Program-made: the position numbers and the translations under genes
Notes under the pieces: model-generated
The model's database searches: none
The model's input: only the letters and a program-made list of their open reading frames with translations
What the model was told of the DNA's origin: nothing
Part shown: positions 10,025 to 23,000 of the stretch, in pieces
Numbering within the stretch: position 1 is the first letter of the stretch
Layout: each line of letters starts with the position of its first letter
DNA from: Taenia hydatigena
Taxonomy: Eukaryota > Platyhelminthes > Cestoda > Cyclophyllidea > Taeniidae
Reading direction: 5' to 3'
Assembly (NCBI GenBank): GCA_036345935.2
Contig: JADWOT020000004.1
Location: 21,185,155 to 21,249,154 of the forward strand
Length of the DNA: 64,000 nucleotides

Positions 10025-10423
10025 AAAAGGCAAAAGAAGGCAGAATGCTAGGTTAGAATACATTGTGGAGGGTTCCTCCTCTCCCTTCTGGTACTCTTGT
10101 TAGTGGAAGTCTGCGTATGTTTTGACATCTTTAATATATAGGGTGATAATTACACAACTAGGCGAGATGTGGGGGTTCAGGCCAAGGAAGTGTCACGCTC
10201 CAGCGAGTCTATACGCTGCTCCGTCACGTGATTCAAATTGTTTTTCCGTCTCTGGCCTACAAAGCACACTTAAAGAGTATAAGTACTACAATATATATTC
10301 AAAGAACAGAGGAAAATAAGCTGCTGACATGGCTCGGAGGCCAGCCTATGTAGCTAGGGCAATACGGCCACCTCTGTCACCCTGACCGAAACTGATAGTT
10401 CAAACAAGCAAAGTATTACTGCA
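10025..10423 (-). mobile_element. Reverse LTR family 1 interrupted by a family 2 insert
   Basis: Read on the minus strand it starts TGCAGTAATACTTTG at 10423 and follows the whole LTR as far as CTTCTTTTGCC, missing the last 20 or so bases. Without the insert at 10064-10290 it is 172 bp, matching the family length. With the 65 bp forward head it forms an inverted pair around the insert. Confidence 0.82.
10064..10290 (-). mobile_element. Short interspersed element, family 2 (second copy)
   Basis: A 227 bp copy of the element at 677-904. On the minus strand it starts TGTAGTACTT and ends CCTCCACA, so this copy keeps full TGTAG/CA ends. It sits in the AT-rich middle of a reverse LTR. Flanking bases (TACAT and ATATA) are not an exact duplication. 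Confidence 0.82.
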
Positions 10424-10881
10424 AATGCCTAATGGCAAAATTCGACACCTACCCGACAGCTGCTCATTGCATCGAGATGTAACCCAACAAAAGCGCTCTG
10501 TTGGTCGGCTACAATGATGAAGCCTATGCGCTACTAGAAGAAAGGAAATCACCCATTATTGTAGCTGAATGCGACCAACAAGGGCAGTGCCAGACGACAC
10601 CCAAAGGACGGAATGGTTATGCAACACTTATGTTTTTAAATGTAATTCATAGGTTTGGAGACGATTGGGCAATTTGAATCTGGTCCTGAGGCGAAGTTCG
10701 ATCCTCCTAGTACGAATAGGCTTCCCTCTTAACTGCTCCTAATACGCTACATTTAATTGCATTAAATGCAACAAAGGATGCCAAGCAACATCCAAATATC
10801 TTATGTTGGGGATAATAAATGGAAGGAGGAAAAAGGAAGAAACCTCTAAACCTTGCAAAGCACTTTATAACCGATATGCAC
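10424..10881. other. Intergenic; nothing recognised
   Basis: No gene, tRNA or repeat family seen between the LTR composite and the next solo LTR. Confidence 0.5.
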
Positions 10882-11046
10882 TGTAATAGTTTGCTTATTC
10901 TGATTGCCGGTTTTGGTCACTTGGGTGGTCGTATCGCCCTAGCCCTCAGGCAATGTTAGCAGTTCAATTCCTTCTATTTATTGAATTTATATTCTGCCCT
11001 AGTATTATGCCTTCTTTTGCTTTCTAAGGAACCTCGGGGCGCTACA
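10882..11046 (+). mobile_element. Solo LTR, family 1 (diverged)
   Basis: 165 bp, from TGTAATAGTTTGC to GGGGCGCTACA. Flanks are TGCAC (10877-10881) and GGCAC (11047-11051), a 5 bp duplication with one change. It shares the shortened GCCCTCAGG region and more substitutions, so it is older than the copy at 416. Confidence 0.83.
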
Positions 11047-11854
11047 GGCACAAAAACAAGCTTACCACTTTAGACCGAAAATCAGATTTTGCCATTCTGA
11101 TTTTTGATTACATGTTCTTAGTTGCTCTAATGTAAGGTAGTCTTTTGTTAAAAATTATAAGTGCGCCCATGTAAGCCTGTTGGCATTGCTGAGTTTTAAC
11201 ATTGCATTTGCCCCGCGAATTGTCGAAGACAAATTAAGCCAAGTTTAAAGCTTATTTCGGCCATCTAATGACGAAGCCTGATCGTGTTCATTTGTTAAAC
11301 TTAAGAGATATTACGCGGCGGACGTGAATTTCCAGTTTCGTGTTAGTCTCTTGGCGGTTTTGGGTGCGCTTGGACTTTAGGTGAGGAGTCTTTATTTGTA
11401 TACGAACTGGAGAATTTCTGTGAGCGTTGGGCTTTGCTTGATGTTCGTGGCGCTTTTTACTCTTAACCTGACACAAATGTGTATCTTCGGTAGAGCATTA
11501 TCCGCTATGCGTGGACGTACCACCTAGTAATGCTAGATGCGAATCCCACATCCGCCATTACCTGCTACATTTTCAGGTAAGATTGGAATGCAGTGTATGA
11601 TCCATTGTCGCGTTTTTTTGTGTAATAAAAGACTCAATGCATATTTTGAGTGGCAGCATACCTTTACAATTTGCCCGCAGGACTTTCTATATTTTATACA
11701 TGGTAAAAGGTGCGTTATTTTCATGATTCTAATGTCCGTATTGGCAGAAAATATGTCAAGGGTGCGGGACGCCTTGTAACTTGATCGTTTATTGACTTCG
11801 AAACAATTGTTTTGTGCTAATATTATCTTTGTAAAACGCATTGTGTTGCCTTAG
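11047..11854. other. Intergenic; nothing recognised
   Basis: Short frames on both strands at 11288-11841 show no known protein features. Confidence 0.45.
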
Positions 11855-14400
11855 TAATTACTAGTCGCGGGTTCAGCTTTGACATGAGTTGGTGCTTGAG
11901 GCAGACTCAGAGGCAAGAGGATGGCTACTCGGAGACTCGTAGCTCTTTTCTTGCCACTCGCTTTTATTTTTGTTAGTTTTGCTGATAATTGGACGTTCAC
12001 ATTACCATCTTTTCAATTTTCCTCTTTCTTCCCTCTAAGATGCTACTAACTTTACATTGTGGTAAAGCAACATTTGATGAACCAATGGGATGATAAGCAA
12101 TGCGAGGGTGGTGAGCTAACTGCAGATGCGCCCTCTTGGGCCTGCAATGTGGGTTTTGTCATGGTGCGTTTGGCGGCATAGCAATAGGTGTCCTTTTTTG
12201 CACAAGCATTGGACAATCGCATGGCCGCAAGCTAAACAGACGAAATAGGTGAGAGACTAGTGTTGAACTGATGGCGAATTGCTGCAGTGATTGGGTCAAC
12301 ATTAAAATGGTTGGAATGAGGAGCAGTGTTACAGAGCCTTTCTAAAATCTAGTCTAAATCCTTCTCGTGAATTTGGGTCGGTTTACTTTCGCGACCGCGG
12401 TGTAAGCTTCTATTTTACAAGTTAATTATTTTTCCCCGTTGTGCATCAATGTCTTAAGTTTTCTGTTGAGTGAGATACACGAAGGAAAGTCAAACTAGTT
12501 TTCTTTGTCTAAGGACAACACTCACGTTCGTTCGTTATGCTGAGCAATTATGAAGGGCAGCGATTGAAGATGTCCTGGTGGTTTGGCAGATAGTGGGCAA
12601 TTTCAATAAGGAAGGATTTTGGCGCATTAGGCCTCATTTATTATGAACAATGAGGAAAATCTACCAAGCACTTGGCCTTATATGCTGCTGAAATCGTTGC
12701 GCACCCATAATGTGTTTTTTTTCTCTCTGGAGCACTTTGAGATAAGCATTGGGACCTTAGTAAACAGCACTAGGTACTAATTTTGCACTCTAAACTTATC
12801 AGCACGGTATTCCTTTGTTGGAATAATCAGCCTCTCAAAGATTTTGAATGGTGATAATGAGCAGTCTCATTGACCATCGCTCGTTCTGCAACCGTCACAG
12901 CTCGTAACTTTGGTTATGGGACGTTTTTTTAACGGCATCAGGCTGCCAACGACATGCATCGTTGTTGACGGTGGCATTGGCAAGGGAGAATGTGGCTGTA
13001 GAAGCCGACCAATGGGAGCCCACTCCGGCCGCGTTAAGCGCTTTTGAACTTGTCGTTGTCATCGGCAGATGTGGTATTACAATTATTTGGCAAATCGATC
13101 CCTCTGAAAGTTCCTCTGCTTAGTGTGAACTGTTCGTTCACACGGTACACAAGCGGCGCTGCTTCTACCTGGAAGACTCATGGAAGGTGCCACGCGGCAT
13201 TGGTAATCTGGTAAGTACTTCCCCGTGGAACAGTATGCTGCATAAGTTGAGGCAGACGTTACCGGCTTACAGTATTTATTTTTTTTTTTTGGTTTTTTGT
13301 CATAGTAATTCAGGTTTTGCCGTCTGTAATAACAGTATGGTGTGAGGCGAGGCCAACACGAAGTAGGTGTGGAGTAATTGGAAGTAATGCTACTATCTTC
13401 TTTTGTATGTAAGTGTGGGCTCCCGGACATTTCGTTTTCTTGCTTGATAATTGTTTGCCTAATGCTGATGGCGCTCGACGTAAGTTATCAGGAAGCTTTC
13501 TTATATTGATAACTTTTCCGAAGAGGCGTTTTTAATGACGTCTTCAGGTGCGGATGTTGCAGTGAGCGGGCTGGGACATTGTCCGGGTGAGATTAATTTG
13601 TAGGAGGAACGGGAAACGCCCAATGATTTTATGCACCACTTGCTTCTGCAAGTCCCATTATTAAATTGTTCAACTTTGGGATTTGTTTGTGCGTGTTGTT
13701 TAACGGTCTTCTACCGGTTGATGGCACTGAGTGATGCCGCTGCCTTAGGCAAGCGGTCTTAATTGTTCTGCTAATATGGAGGTCTCGAGGCCGTGGCGCT
13801 GACAGGATTTCGACTTTTTTGCTTTTAGGTGTGATGGCCAGCGTGTTCTCATCATTCCCCACAGAATCCGTTTCCACCACAAGGGATGAAGAGAAGGCTA
13901 CTGATGTACCACGAATACCGAGGAGAGCACGGAGGTTGGTGCTGGAAGAGGGGACTGTGTAATGCGTCGGTAGTTTTTCGAATGACGGGGGCCGGTGATG
14001 AGTCACTCATTTTTTTTTTCCGCCGTCGCACCCTCATCGAGTGGGCCGTGGGTACTTGGAGTAGTTTTTTATTCTGTCCGAATATTGTGTCTTTTTTAAT
14101 CTTCTTGGGTGCTGAGAGAGGCTGAAGGCACTCTAGCGCGTATTTATTTATGCAGTAATGGTGGGTATATTCTATTTCGACTTAAAGAACTGTTGGTCGT
14201 AGTTCATTCGTGTGACTACGTGACAGCTGCGGCATATTTTGCTTTAAAAGGCACAATAATGTTCTTATTTTGTTGGGCTGTTGTTGATTGTTGGCACAGA
14301 TGATGGGTGCGTCTCTACTGTTGAGCGTGTCATAAATTGTTAAAAGGGTGACATGTTGCTACTTAGTCTTGAGAGTGGGTTTAAAATGTGCAGGATGTGT
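11855..14400 (+). repeat. Long diverged repeat 'R', copy 1
   Basis: This stretch is collinear with 60401-63060. Shared landmarks in order include CGGGTTCAGCTTTGACA (11867), AGTTTTCTTTGTCTAAGGAC (12499), GGTTATGGGACG followed by GGCTGCCAAC (about 12913-12951), TTACCGGCTTAC (13259), TTTGTGCGTGTTGTTTAACG (13687), GAGAGCACGGAGG (13923) and TTGCTACTTAGTCTTGAGA (about 14356). Identity is patchy, so the copies are old. No protein coding was recognised; frames differ between copies. Confidence 0.7.
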
Positions 14401-15759
14401 GACGGCGTCAGCCACTAAAACTTGTCATTGCTGGAAGAAAAACAGCCAACCGTGCCATCCACTAAATTTCCACGAAACCAGGGGAGGGGGGAGTACCACA
14501 CCAATGACTGCGATGCTGTGCTGCCACCTTTATTGACGGGTGGGCTAGAGAAGGGTACTCGACTGATGGGCATTCGAGCACCAGTGTCGTGACATCGCCT
14601 CTTCCTCGGATCAGATCAACTCCCCACCCTATGGTTTAGTATAACTACCAATTGAAACACGAAATCACTTTATTGACAATCAGTCAACGAAGCAGTCTAA
14701 ACAAAAGTGAAGAAGGGGATGGGCAAAATCATTTACTCGGGGAGTCAGTCAGTCATTCAATCAAAAGATAAGTCAAATGGTCGAATCAATAGTCGGTGGA
14801 TCAGCAAGGGAATGGCGACTTCAACCAATGAGATTGCGATTGAGGACAGTGATGGGAAATAGGTAGCGCGGACGCCTCAGTCGTTTGGATCAACGGAATG
14901 AAAGATGAGGAGGGATTGTAGGGGGAGGGGTGAGGAGTGAACGGGAGGAGGAATTCAAGTTCACCGACAAATGCAGGGACGTCCTGGTCCCAACCTGGCC
15001 CGCCGAAAATAGTCGCGCACCAAACTATTCAAAGGTTCTGACTGTCTTGTGGGTTCCCTTCTGCATTCTCCCCACCACCTCCACACCCTCCTCTCCTTCC
15101 GCAATCGCGTTATCTGTCGTCTACTGCGTGGCTGCCGATTCGCGTTCCGACTGAAATCGCTATGATTAGCGGTGACGACGTGAGAGAATCGGATCCCATC
15201 TGAGAGGGGTGGCAAGTGCCACAACTCTGCCTGCTCATCCATGTCTATCTACAGGCTTATCTTAGCCAAGTAGTAGAATTGGTCACATTCTCACTCATCC
15301 CCCTCCACGCCACTTCTACGTCGTTGAGGCTGGGAGGACAATAAAACAGTGAACGGTGTGGTGGCACTGCCCACGATTCATCGCGTAAAAGAAAACCAAA
15401 AATCATACAAAAATAACCAGATGAAAATAGCCATCTGGAGGGAAATAATATGGCAATTGAAAAACATTACTTGTCAAACTTCTCGAAATTGATTATTTCA
15501 GATTATCATTTGCTCGACAAAAGTGCTGGAACTATTAGCAGCATTTAAAATAAAATTCTGTAATAAGTCGTAGCGGAAATTCTTCGCCTTACGAACAGCT
15601 AAACATGCTTAATCGGTCCGCCTACAGCAAAATGTCTTCCTTATTCAACATGTACAGAAGAGAGAGTTGGATTGTCAGAAAACATGCGGCAAAATGTTTA
15701 CCCCGAGTCCACTTATACTGCAACAGAAGTACAGAAATACTGTACTGACAAGTTCCATG
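14401..15759. other. Intergenic; nothing recognised
   Basis: Contains repeated TCAGTCA/TCAATC words near 14745-14800 but no gene. Frames at 14930-15242 are overlapping and without known domains. Confidence 0.45.
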
Positions 15760-18700
15760 TGCAATGTGCAAGCTTCGAAGGCGAAATTGGCATCTAATGC
15801 TGCTCACTAATGCCTCCACGTTTATCACAAAAGGTTCCGAGGCAAACAAATTCACTCTCGCCGTACTTTGGGCCTGAAACGACTCTAACACCAAGTAAAG
15901 TCTAGTGCTTTGTAGATGTGTTGTGATGGCACCTCATTCGCCATAATCCCTCCTTTTTGAAAAAAAAAAAAAACAACGCACTATCTAATTATCCGTCGGG
16001 ACAACATAAAACAACCTCTTCTACAATTGTTCAGCCTAAAGAAGGAGCGTAAAAGTGTTGCCTAAAGACAACGAAAACTTGTCAAATTCTTCTTCGTAAA
16101 TCTCATCCAAGATAAAAACTATACACACACATATGCATTTCGATATATACGTGTACGTGACTACCAACGACTAAGTTCTATGCCTTTCAAACGGACAATC
16201 TGAAAGCAACATAAAAGGCACCCGTGTACAACGAAAAATAAATACTAAAACAAGAAACACCTCGAGTCGCAAAATTGAACAAATCCTCAGTTTCCTCCCT
16301 TCAGTGCTGAAACAATCACCACTACAATTCACCATCCCTTCTCAACGAGACAATAAGCTTGCTTACCATGTCGGTCCTGCTCTCAAACTCGTCTCGTCTC
16401 GTCTCATCTCCAGCATGCTTCCATCCCATTATCCACTACTTTCGCAAAAACCGCGGACACATCGCGTCTATCGCCATGCCACCAAACACACTGCTATCAT
16501 CCATGGCAAGATACACATCACAGAACCAAGGGGACGCCTCCGCAGGTGACTCGAAATTCTTGCGTTGTCCACCACACCATGGAGTCATCGCGTGTCAGTT
16601 CGCCCTTATTGTACACTCGTTGTATCCAACAAAAGGAAAAGCCGAGAAGTTAATGTCCAACGCACTGCAAAGCAAAGACACGCAAACGCAAATACCTCAA
16701 AATGCAAACATTTAAAACCGCTACAAGATACAGTCAGCATAGTCGTACAAACACCTCCAAGCAGCCACTTACAGGCTTCCAAGTAACCATTCTTCGCTTC
16801 TGGGCTCACCGCAAACACCAACTCTTGTCGAAGCTGAACCCACGACTAAGTGATCACTGAGGTCCTACATAACATGCTCTGCAATGACAATATCAACATA
16901 ACACCGGAGTCACAGTTAATAAGTAGTCGATTTACAAAGTGTCCCATACCATCAATACACGCCCCACCACTATCAACACTAACATGATGGAAATAACCCA
17001 CATTTCACCACACCTGAGACATGAAAGGACCTCCGAGTAAATGGTAAAGGCCACATCGCGTCCACTACTGCACAAAAACGTGACAAGAAATTGCAAAATC
17101 CTACTCCTCCTTACCTACGAAGTGTGTGGAGCAGTAGCGAAAGTCGGCTACGCACTCAGTGCTGCCAGGTAATGCGCTCATCCATTGCAATATAATGCTC
17201 CACTAGAAATTTGCGACCTTGTGTAGTTAGACGTCTAATACGTTTCTTGTACCAAGTAGAACAAAACAGCTGCTAGGACTTCCCAAAACTCACGCTAACA
17301 AACCATTCTGACCAAAGCCCGTGCGCACCTGACACTGCCGAAGAATTCACGCGAAAACAAAATCCAACCCAACCGGGTAATGGCTGGTCAGCATAACAAA
17401 TAAACGCGATTCGATTTTTCTTAGAAACACAAACAAGTGCCTTAAGTTTGCTAACTTTGCTAACTTTGTCCATCTAAATTGGACAGCTTGAAAGACTCCT
17501 TGGAGACAATAGATGTGCAGACGTATGCATATGTATTGTTAGAAAGGATTTAAAACTGCCTAAAACCACAACGACGCAAGCAATATAAGGCAGTACTTTT
17601 AAAAATAGTGACGACTACTAGAAGGGGCGAATTTTTAGCATTTGGTCGGATTTTGACAACAGATAACCCAGAAATTACAAAAGGCAATTCCGTTGGATGT
17701 TTAACCCGCCACCACCATCAAAAGACAACAATTTGGAGCGAAACTTACAAACACTATGAGCTGAAAGCAAATGCAAGCCTTCTGTCCACTCTAATTACAA
17801 GGGTGATATTGTTTCAAGTTTGTCTGGTCGCCGGAATTTGGGGGGAGGTTGGGGAGGAGGGTCTCTACGCAGACACCAATAACGACACCATCATCAACAC
17901 GAATTAAGGCGTTTCGCCAGATGTTTAGTAAAGAGCTTACTGATTCCCAAGTGCCGTGGAGTTGTCTTTCTGCTCAATAGAGCACCTCCGCACTCCAGCT
18001 TGTAGGGGCATATCAATCGATAATTTGTTATACCTGCTCACACAACCAACGTTGTGTAAGAAAGGGAGGGTAGCTGAGCATGAGGGTAAAGAAATGGAGG
18101 TAGAATATGCTTTGTGCGACGACAACGACCACCTTCCTTGCATTTGTGTGCCACGAAGGACTTGCATGTCATGAAGTTGCGTGTGACGCTTGTAAATCGC
18201 GACTGATTGCAAGTGCGCTGCATGACACGTATGCAAAGAATGCAACTGATAGGCATTTCCTCCATTTCCTTCTTATTCTACTATCCAAAAATGAGAATGT
18301 TGGGTGTTCTAAGGCATCTTTACGGTAATCTCAAGGCTTATTGGGCAGCGACGCATTAGCAGTTAAGAGGATGACCCCTCTGCGTTTGGAAGTACGCCTT
18401 GCTCATCTACAATCACGTTCGAATCGTAATCCACCCCTCACCTACAACATTATTTTTAAATGAGCATTACAGCAACACCCCTTCCCTTACGTTGCTGATG
18501 AGTTTCGTGTGCAAAATATGAAGGATTATGTTCACATGCATCTAGGCGGAAGATGACATGGAGTTCGGTCCCACTTCCATGGTTTAAGTAAAGGACAAGT
18601 AGTCTGTTGCCATCAACCTGATTATCTTTGCTCTCACAAAGTACTGAGGACGTTTCCGACTTCACTTCGACATTGGAATAGCCTTCTCATTTATACGCGC

Positions 18701-20027
18701 CTTTGCGTTTGCTCACCGTCCCAAACTCATCTTACCCGATTTCCTTCTTTTCTTTATTTATTGAGCAGCTTAATAGTCATTGGCATATACGCCACCCTAC
18801 TCGGCATGAAAGAAGAGCACACAAATGTCTCCCATCAGTGCATCTGTTCGCCTGAGTCGTCAATAATCGTCACATCTCCCTGGTCGGTGGAAAGCTGATT
18901 CCCATTGGCAATGCGCAAAACTAACGATGCTATACAAAGGCAAATGTATGGTAGGAAGAAAAAATCAGCTCGAGTGGAATGCTTATTATGCATACAGTCG
19001 AGTTTGGGGCTGCTAACAGGGCACAAGGCCACCTCACATTCCCATGGTGCAACGGAAGAGAGACAATGTGCTCCATTTACTACATGAGTATTATGATTCT
19101 AAAAAGATAATATGTAAGCGAGTACAATGCATCCTAAATTTCAATAATAGCTGTCCCACTTTCTTCTGTATTTACCTGGCATCGGGACGATGAGTAGGGC
19201 TTTGAGTAAGACAAATGAAAATTTCCCGCCACAATATGTAGTGCCCCAAGGCTTCCTTGAAGGCAAAGGAAGGCAAAATACCAAGGCAGAATATATACAC
19301 ATATATTCAACAGACAGAAGAGAATGGGGTGTTGGTATGGCCCGGAGGCCAGCCTACGCGGCCAGGACAATATGGCCACCTCTGTGACCCTGACCGGAAC
19401 TGACAGTCCAAACTAACAATGTACTACCCAATGCGCACTGTTGTCAATTTTTTCGCATGGCTTGGAGCTGTGAGTCAGACATAGATGCTAGCCTGTAATG
19501 GCCTTAAGAAGCATCAATTAGCAGCAGTCACTGAAACCAAGAGATCGACAACAGCAGCATACAAAATTCATCTTAAGTACTTGAGAACTGCTAACTTCAA
19601 CACGTGTAATAACTTAAGAAACTACGACCTTGGTGCATGTCCATTAATTTCCTTCTTCATTCTATTCATTTATCTCTCCTGATTAACAAGTACTTACTCG
19701 CAACCTTCCACATTCTTATTTGTCCATTCTGTCCATGCATTTACTCACCCACTTATACACAAATAAGAACTGATTCGGTTGCTGCTTAGTCTTTGCTCCT
19801 TTCACACACACGTCCACTTCGAGTTTATTCGCTTCACTGCACAACACTTCAGGCGGTCAGGCCAAGTTAATTGTTTGGTGTGTTGAGTGGGATGTCGTTT
19901 TGTAGCGATGAATTTCGAGTGCTGGAATTAATTTGTGCAAAAAGGCAAAAGTATGTATAAGGCTTGTTAACCTTTTTTGGAATCTTTTAAGAACCACTCA
20001 TTTATTTCATGTAGATGTGCTCATTTA
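15760..20027 (+). repeat. Large inverted repeat, arm 1 (4,268 bp)
   Basis: Matches the reverse complement of 57231-61496 with positions that sum to about 77258. Only scattered differences were seen, e.g. CGAGTGG against CAAGTGG at 18971, CTGAAACA against CTGACACA near 16307, and a run of 14 A here against 12 T in arm 2 (15960-15973). It contains a reverse LTR at 19237-19429 and, up to 15760, a truncated reverse copy of repeat R. No credible protein gene was found; the identical frames in both arms reflect recent duplication. Confidence 0.95.
19237..19429 (-). mobile_element. LTR family 1 copy inside arm 1
   Basis: Reverse copy ending TGTAGTGCCCC on the plus strand, i.e. GGGGCACTACA on the minus. 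The bases after it on the minus strand, TATTGTGGCGGGAAA, look like a decayed version of the TTGGTGGCAGCGGAAA primer binding region, so it was probably a 5' LTR. Confidence 0.85.
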
Positions 20028-23000
20028 TCGAATTCTTTATGCATTTGCTAAGTTGGAATCGAAAAAAAACAAAGACATGGTTAATGTTTTATAATGAAAT
20101 GTTTAGTCATGTTTACTTTATGCTACTAAGTCTTTTAAGTGGTTATTCAGGATTGTTCTGGCAGTATTTTGACTGGTTTGTTGTAATAATGGTGGATTTT
20201 GACAACTGACGCCTAACCTGTTGAATACGGTTAAAATTGTGCCTAGAGTTTAATTCTTTTGCTTTTATCTAAGACGCGGAGGACTCTAGACCTGACGGTA
20301 GCTTGCTTCGTTATGGTGAAGCACCTGTTATAAGTGTGGATGCATTGCCAAAAAGCATTAGGTATGAATTCCGCTTTTGCTGTTGCGTTGAAAGTTGATC
20401 AGGTAATATGGGATCGCGATTTATGAATTGACAGCATTTCTTTCGTGCATTACTAGCTGCATTGTATGTGCTTATTGAATATTATTTCGTTGTTGTCCCA
20501 TGTCTCCGGGTTTTGTCATAATTGGTGCGTATCGAAAGTTAAATTATCCAAGTTGTTTTAATGAGCGTGTCGTCGGAATAGACTGCGCTCATTGAACATC
20601 TCGCATTCTCATTACACGTTAACCCCCATATCACTGATTGAAGCCTCAGCCTTTAGTTGCGTTGGCCTTTTCCTAAGGCAGCGTATGTGCAAGGCCTTGG
20701 TAGCCACTTAATCGTGGGTTCAGTTTTGACATGAGGTGATGTTCGACTTTGATCCAGGTACGAGCGAATGGGGTGTAGGAGGCCTGAAGCTGTTTGTCTG
20801 GACGGCTGTGGTAGCCTTTTGTGCATTGGGATTAGGTAGCTTGAATTTCCCATCACAACTTCAAATGGGTTCGGTTTAACGCGACGTAGCGTGGTTGGCA
20901 AACATGAGGTGGATTCAACGAGTGTGTATAGTTGTGGCATTTTCGCTCACATATTTTCCGATTGTTTAGGGTAGTAAAGGAGATGGAGCAGTCATTGAGC
21001 TACTACTTTGGCTCCTACGAGTTTGGCGCCAACGATATGAGGTGTGGTGGAGAAGCGAAGGCATGTGCTAGAGCAGACATTGGAAAGGAAGCGGATGGGG
21101 TGGGCGAGGCGATGGGGAAACAAGAACAAACCAGCAAGGCGTTCTGCTCTAACACATTCAATAACTCCAATAAGGTTTTCTTCTGTTTACTATTTTTAGC
21201 TTATCCCACCTTTTTATTCCGTATTTTTGGGATTCGGATGCAACAAGTTGGTGGTGGGGAGCACAGAAGGCGGTGGTGGGGTGGTGCAAGAAGTTGGATT
21301 GTCACATGCTCGTGATGTAGGTGGTGGTGGGTGGGCGCGCTAGTAGATTCCTGACTGTGCGTTCATTACTTGACAGGAGTTTGGCATTCTCGCAGACTGG
21401 CTGCACTGTGCTTGTGAGTTAAGGCCATTGGTGGTAGACAATGTGGCTCTAGTTTTCGGTGTCGTGAGTTGGGGGAGGTCACTGGTAGGTTGCATCTTCC
21501 ATGGCATCGGGCGGGCGTGCAGTTCCTGTCATGGTAAGTGGATGTTGGTGTCGGTCTGCCTGTTTCGAAGGCGAAGTGGACCGCCGCCTCCACGGCCCAG
21601 GTGCTTGATTGGTTGCATGTAGGTGGCATTGTGGTTTGCAATGCCTATGCGGATTTGTGGGAGGGGGAGGGAAGGCGAGGGGGAGGGGGAGGGGGAGGAG
21701 TTGACAGCATGGATTTGTCGGTGTGTGCCCTTGTGGCGGCATGGAGGTAAGGTAGACGGTGTTTGCTGTTCACCATCTAGGCGTTGACTACGAGGCAGGA
21801 CGCTAGGTTTGCCGCATGCATGCGGTGCTGGTGGTGGCTGGATGCGCTAATAGACTCAAAACAGGTGGTCATTGTTTGGGGTTGATGGTCCGTTTGAGCG
21901 TGAGCTCGAGACCGTTGCCTAACAGACGTTTGAATATTTTGTGGTGAGTCGGCGCCGCAGTTGAGATTACATCGGGTCTCTACTTTTGATGCCATTGCGT
22001 TTGTGATGCGATAGAAGATCGGTACTTGGGGTGATGATTTGAGCTGAAGGACATTGCAAGCGTATCTATTCCTACCCATCAATGATGGGGAGTGGGATGG
22101 TCTCTGTCCGCATTGATTACGCTACTGTCGCTCGTCGTTCTGTGTGGATGTTCTACCACTTCAACGGAAAGCGTGGACGAGATATCATCCAACGGTACAT
22201 TGGCTTGTTTGACAGTGTTTGTCTTGTGATGACTTCTTTTCAATGGACTGCTGTTGACGCTCATGGTGTACTCAGCGACTTCACGAAATCACAGTGTGCT
22301 TCTCTTTCTCGTTTTACATGGCATGTGGTAGTGTAGGTGATGGGAGCAGCCATTTATGAGACTTTGGTGGGAGAGAGTGGTTTTGTTGGTTGAATGAATT
22401 GTCGGATGCAACAAGTGGCGATACAAACAATGCTTCAGTCGATATTACATGTTGGCATCGTATTTAGCATAAGCTTAGAAGTTCATGTGTTGCTTCCCAG
22501 CGATTAAGCACCGTTGCGATTCGAGTAGGTACAAACGGTGTCACAAACTAGGAACAGGGCTAGGAAATGTGGTAAACATCGTCTTTAACCTGACCTTGGT
22601 GTGTCACGTCTGGACACTAAAGCTGATAAAATTTTTAACTTTCCTGTGTGGTTGAAAGCTAGGCATTGGTGAGAGTATTAGCCGCCATGTCGGTGGCAGG
22701 TGCCACTCAACCCCAGCGAAATGGTTAATGTAGTGCCTTTTGATTGAGCCTAGCATTCTGTTTTACATGATAAGGAATGGCAGTTAGCAAATCGAACACA
22801 TTTAATTCTCAGAGGCACCAAGATTTTTTGTGCAGCAAAAGTCTAAAACAGGCAGACAGACACCGAAGTTCTGGATAGAAGGCCCCTCCCCCTTTTATGC
22901 CTTCAAAGCCGTTAATCGTTGAATGCCTCAAACACTTTGAACGTACTTTGAATCAACTATGCATGAGGAAGAGGTACACACTTCCCACAACGCAGTCAAT

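Noticed and set aside
19485..19682. Frame starting MLACNGLKKHQ, present in three copies, as a conserved gene
   Set aside because: The copies are near-identical at the DNA level because of recent duplication, so identity is not evidence of coding selection.
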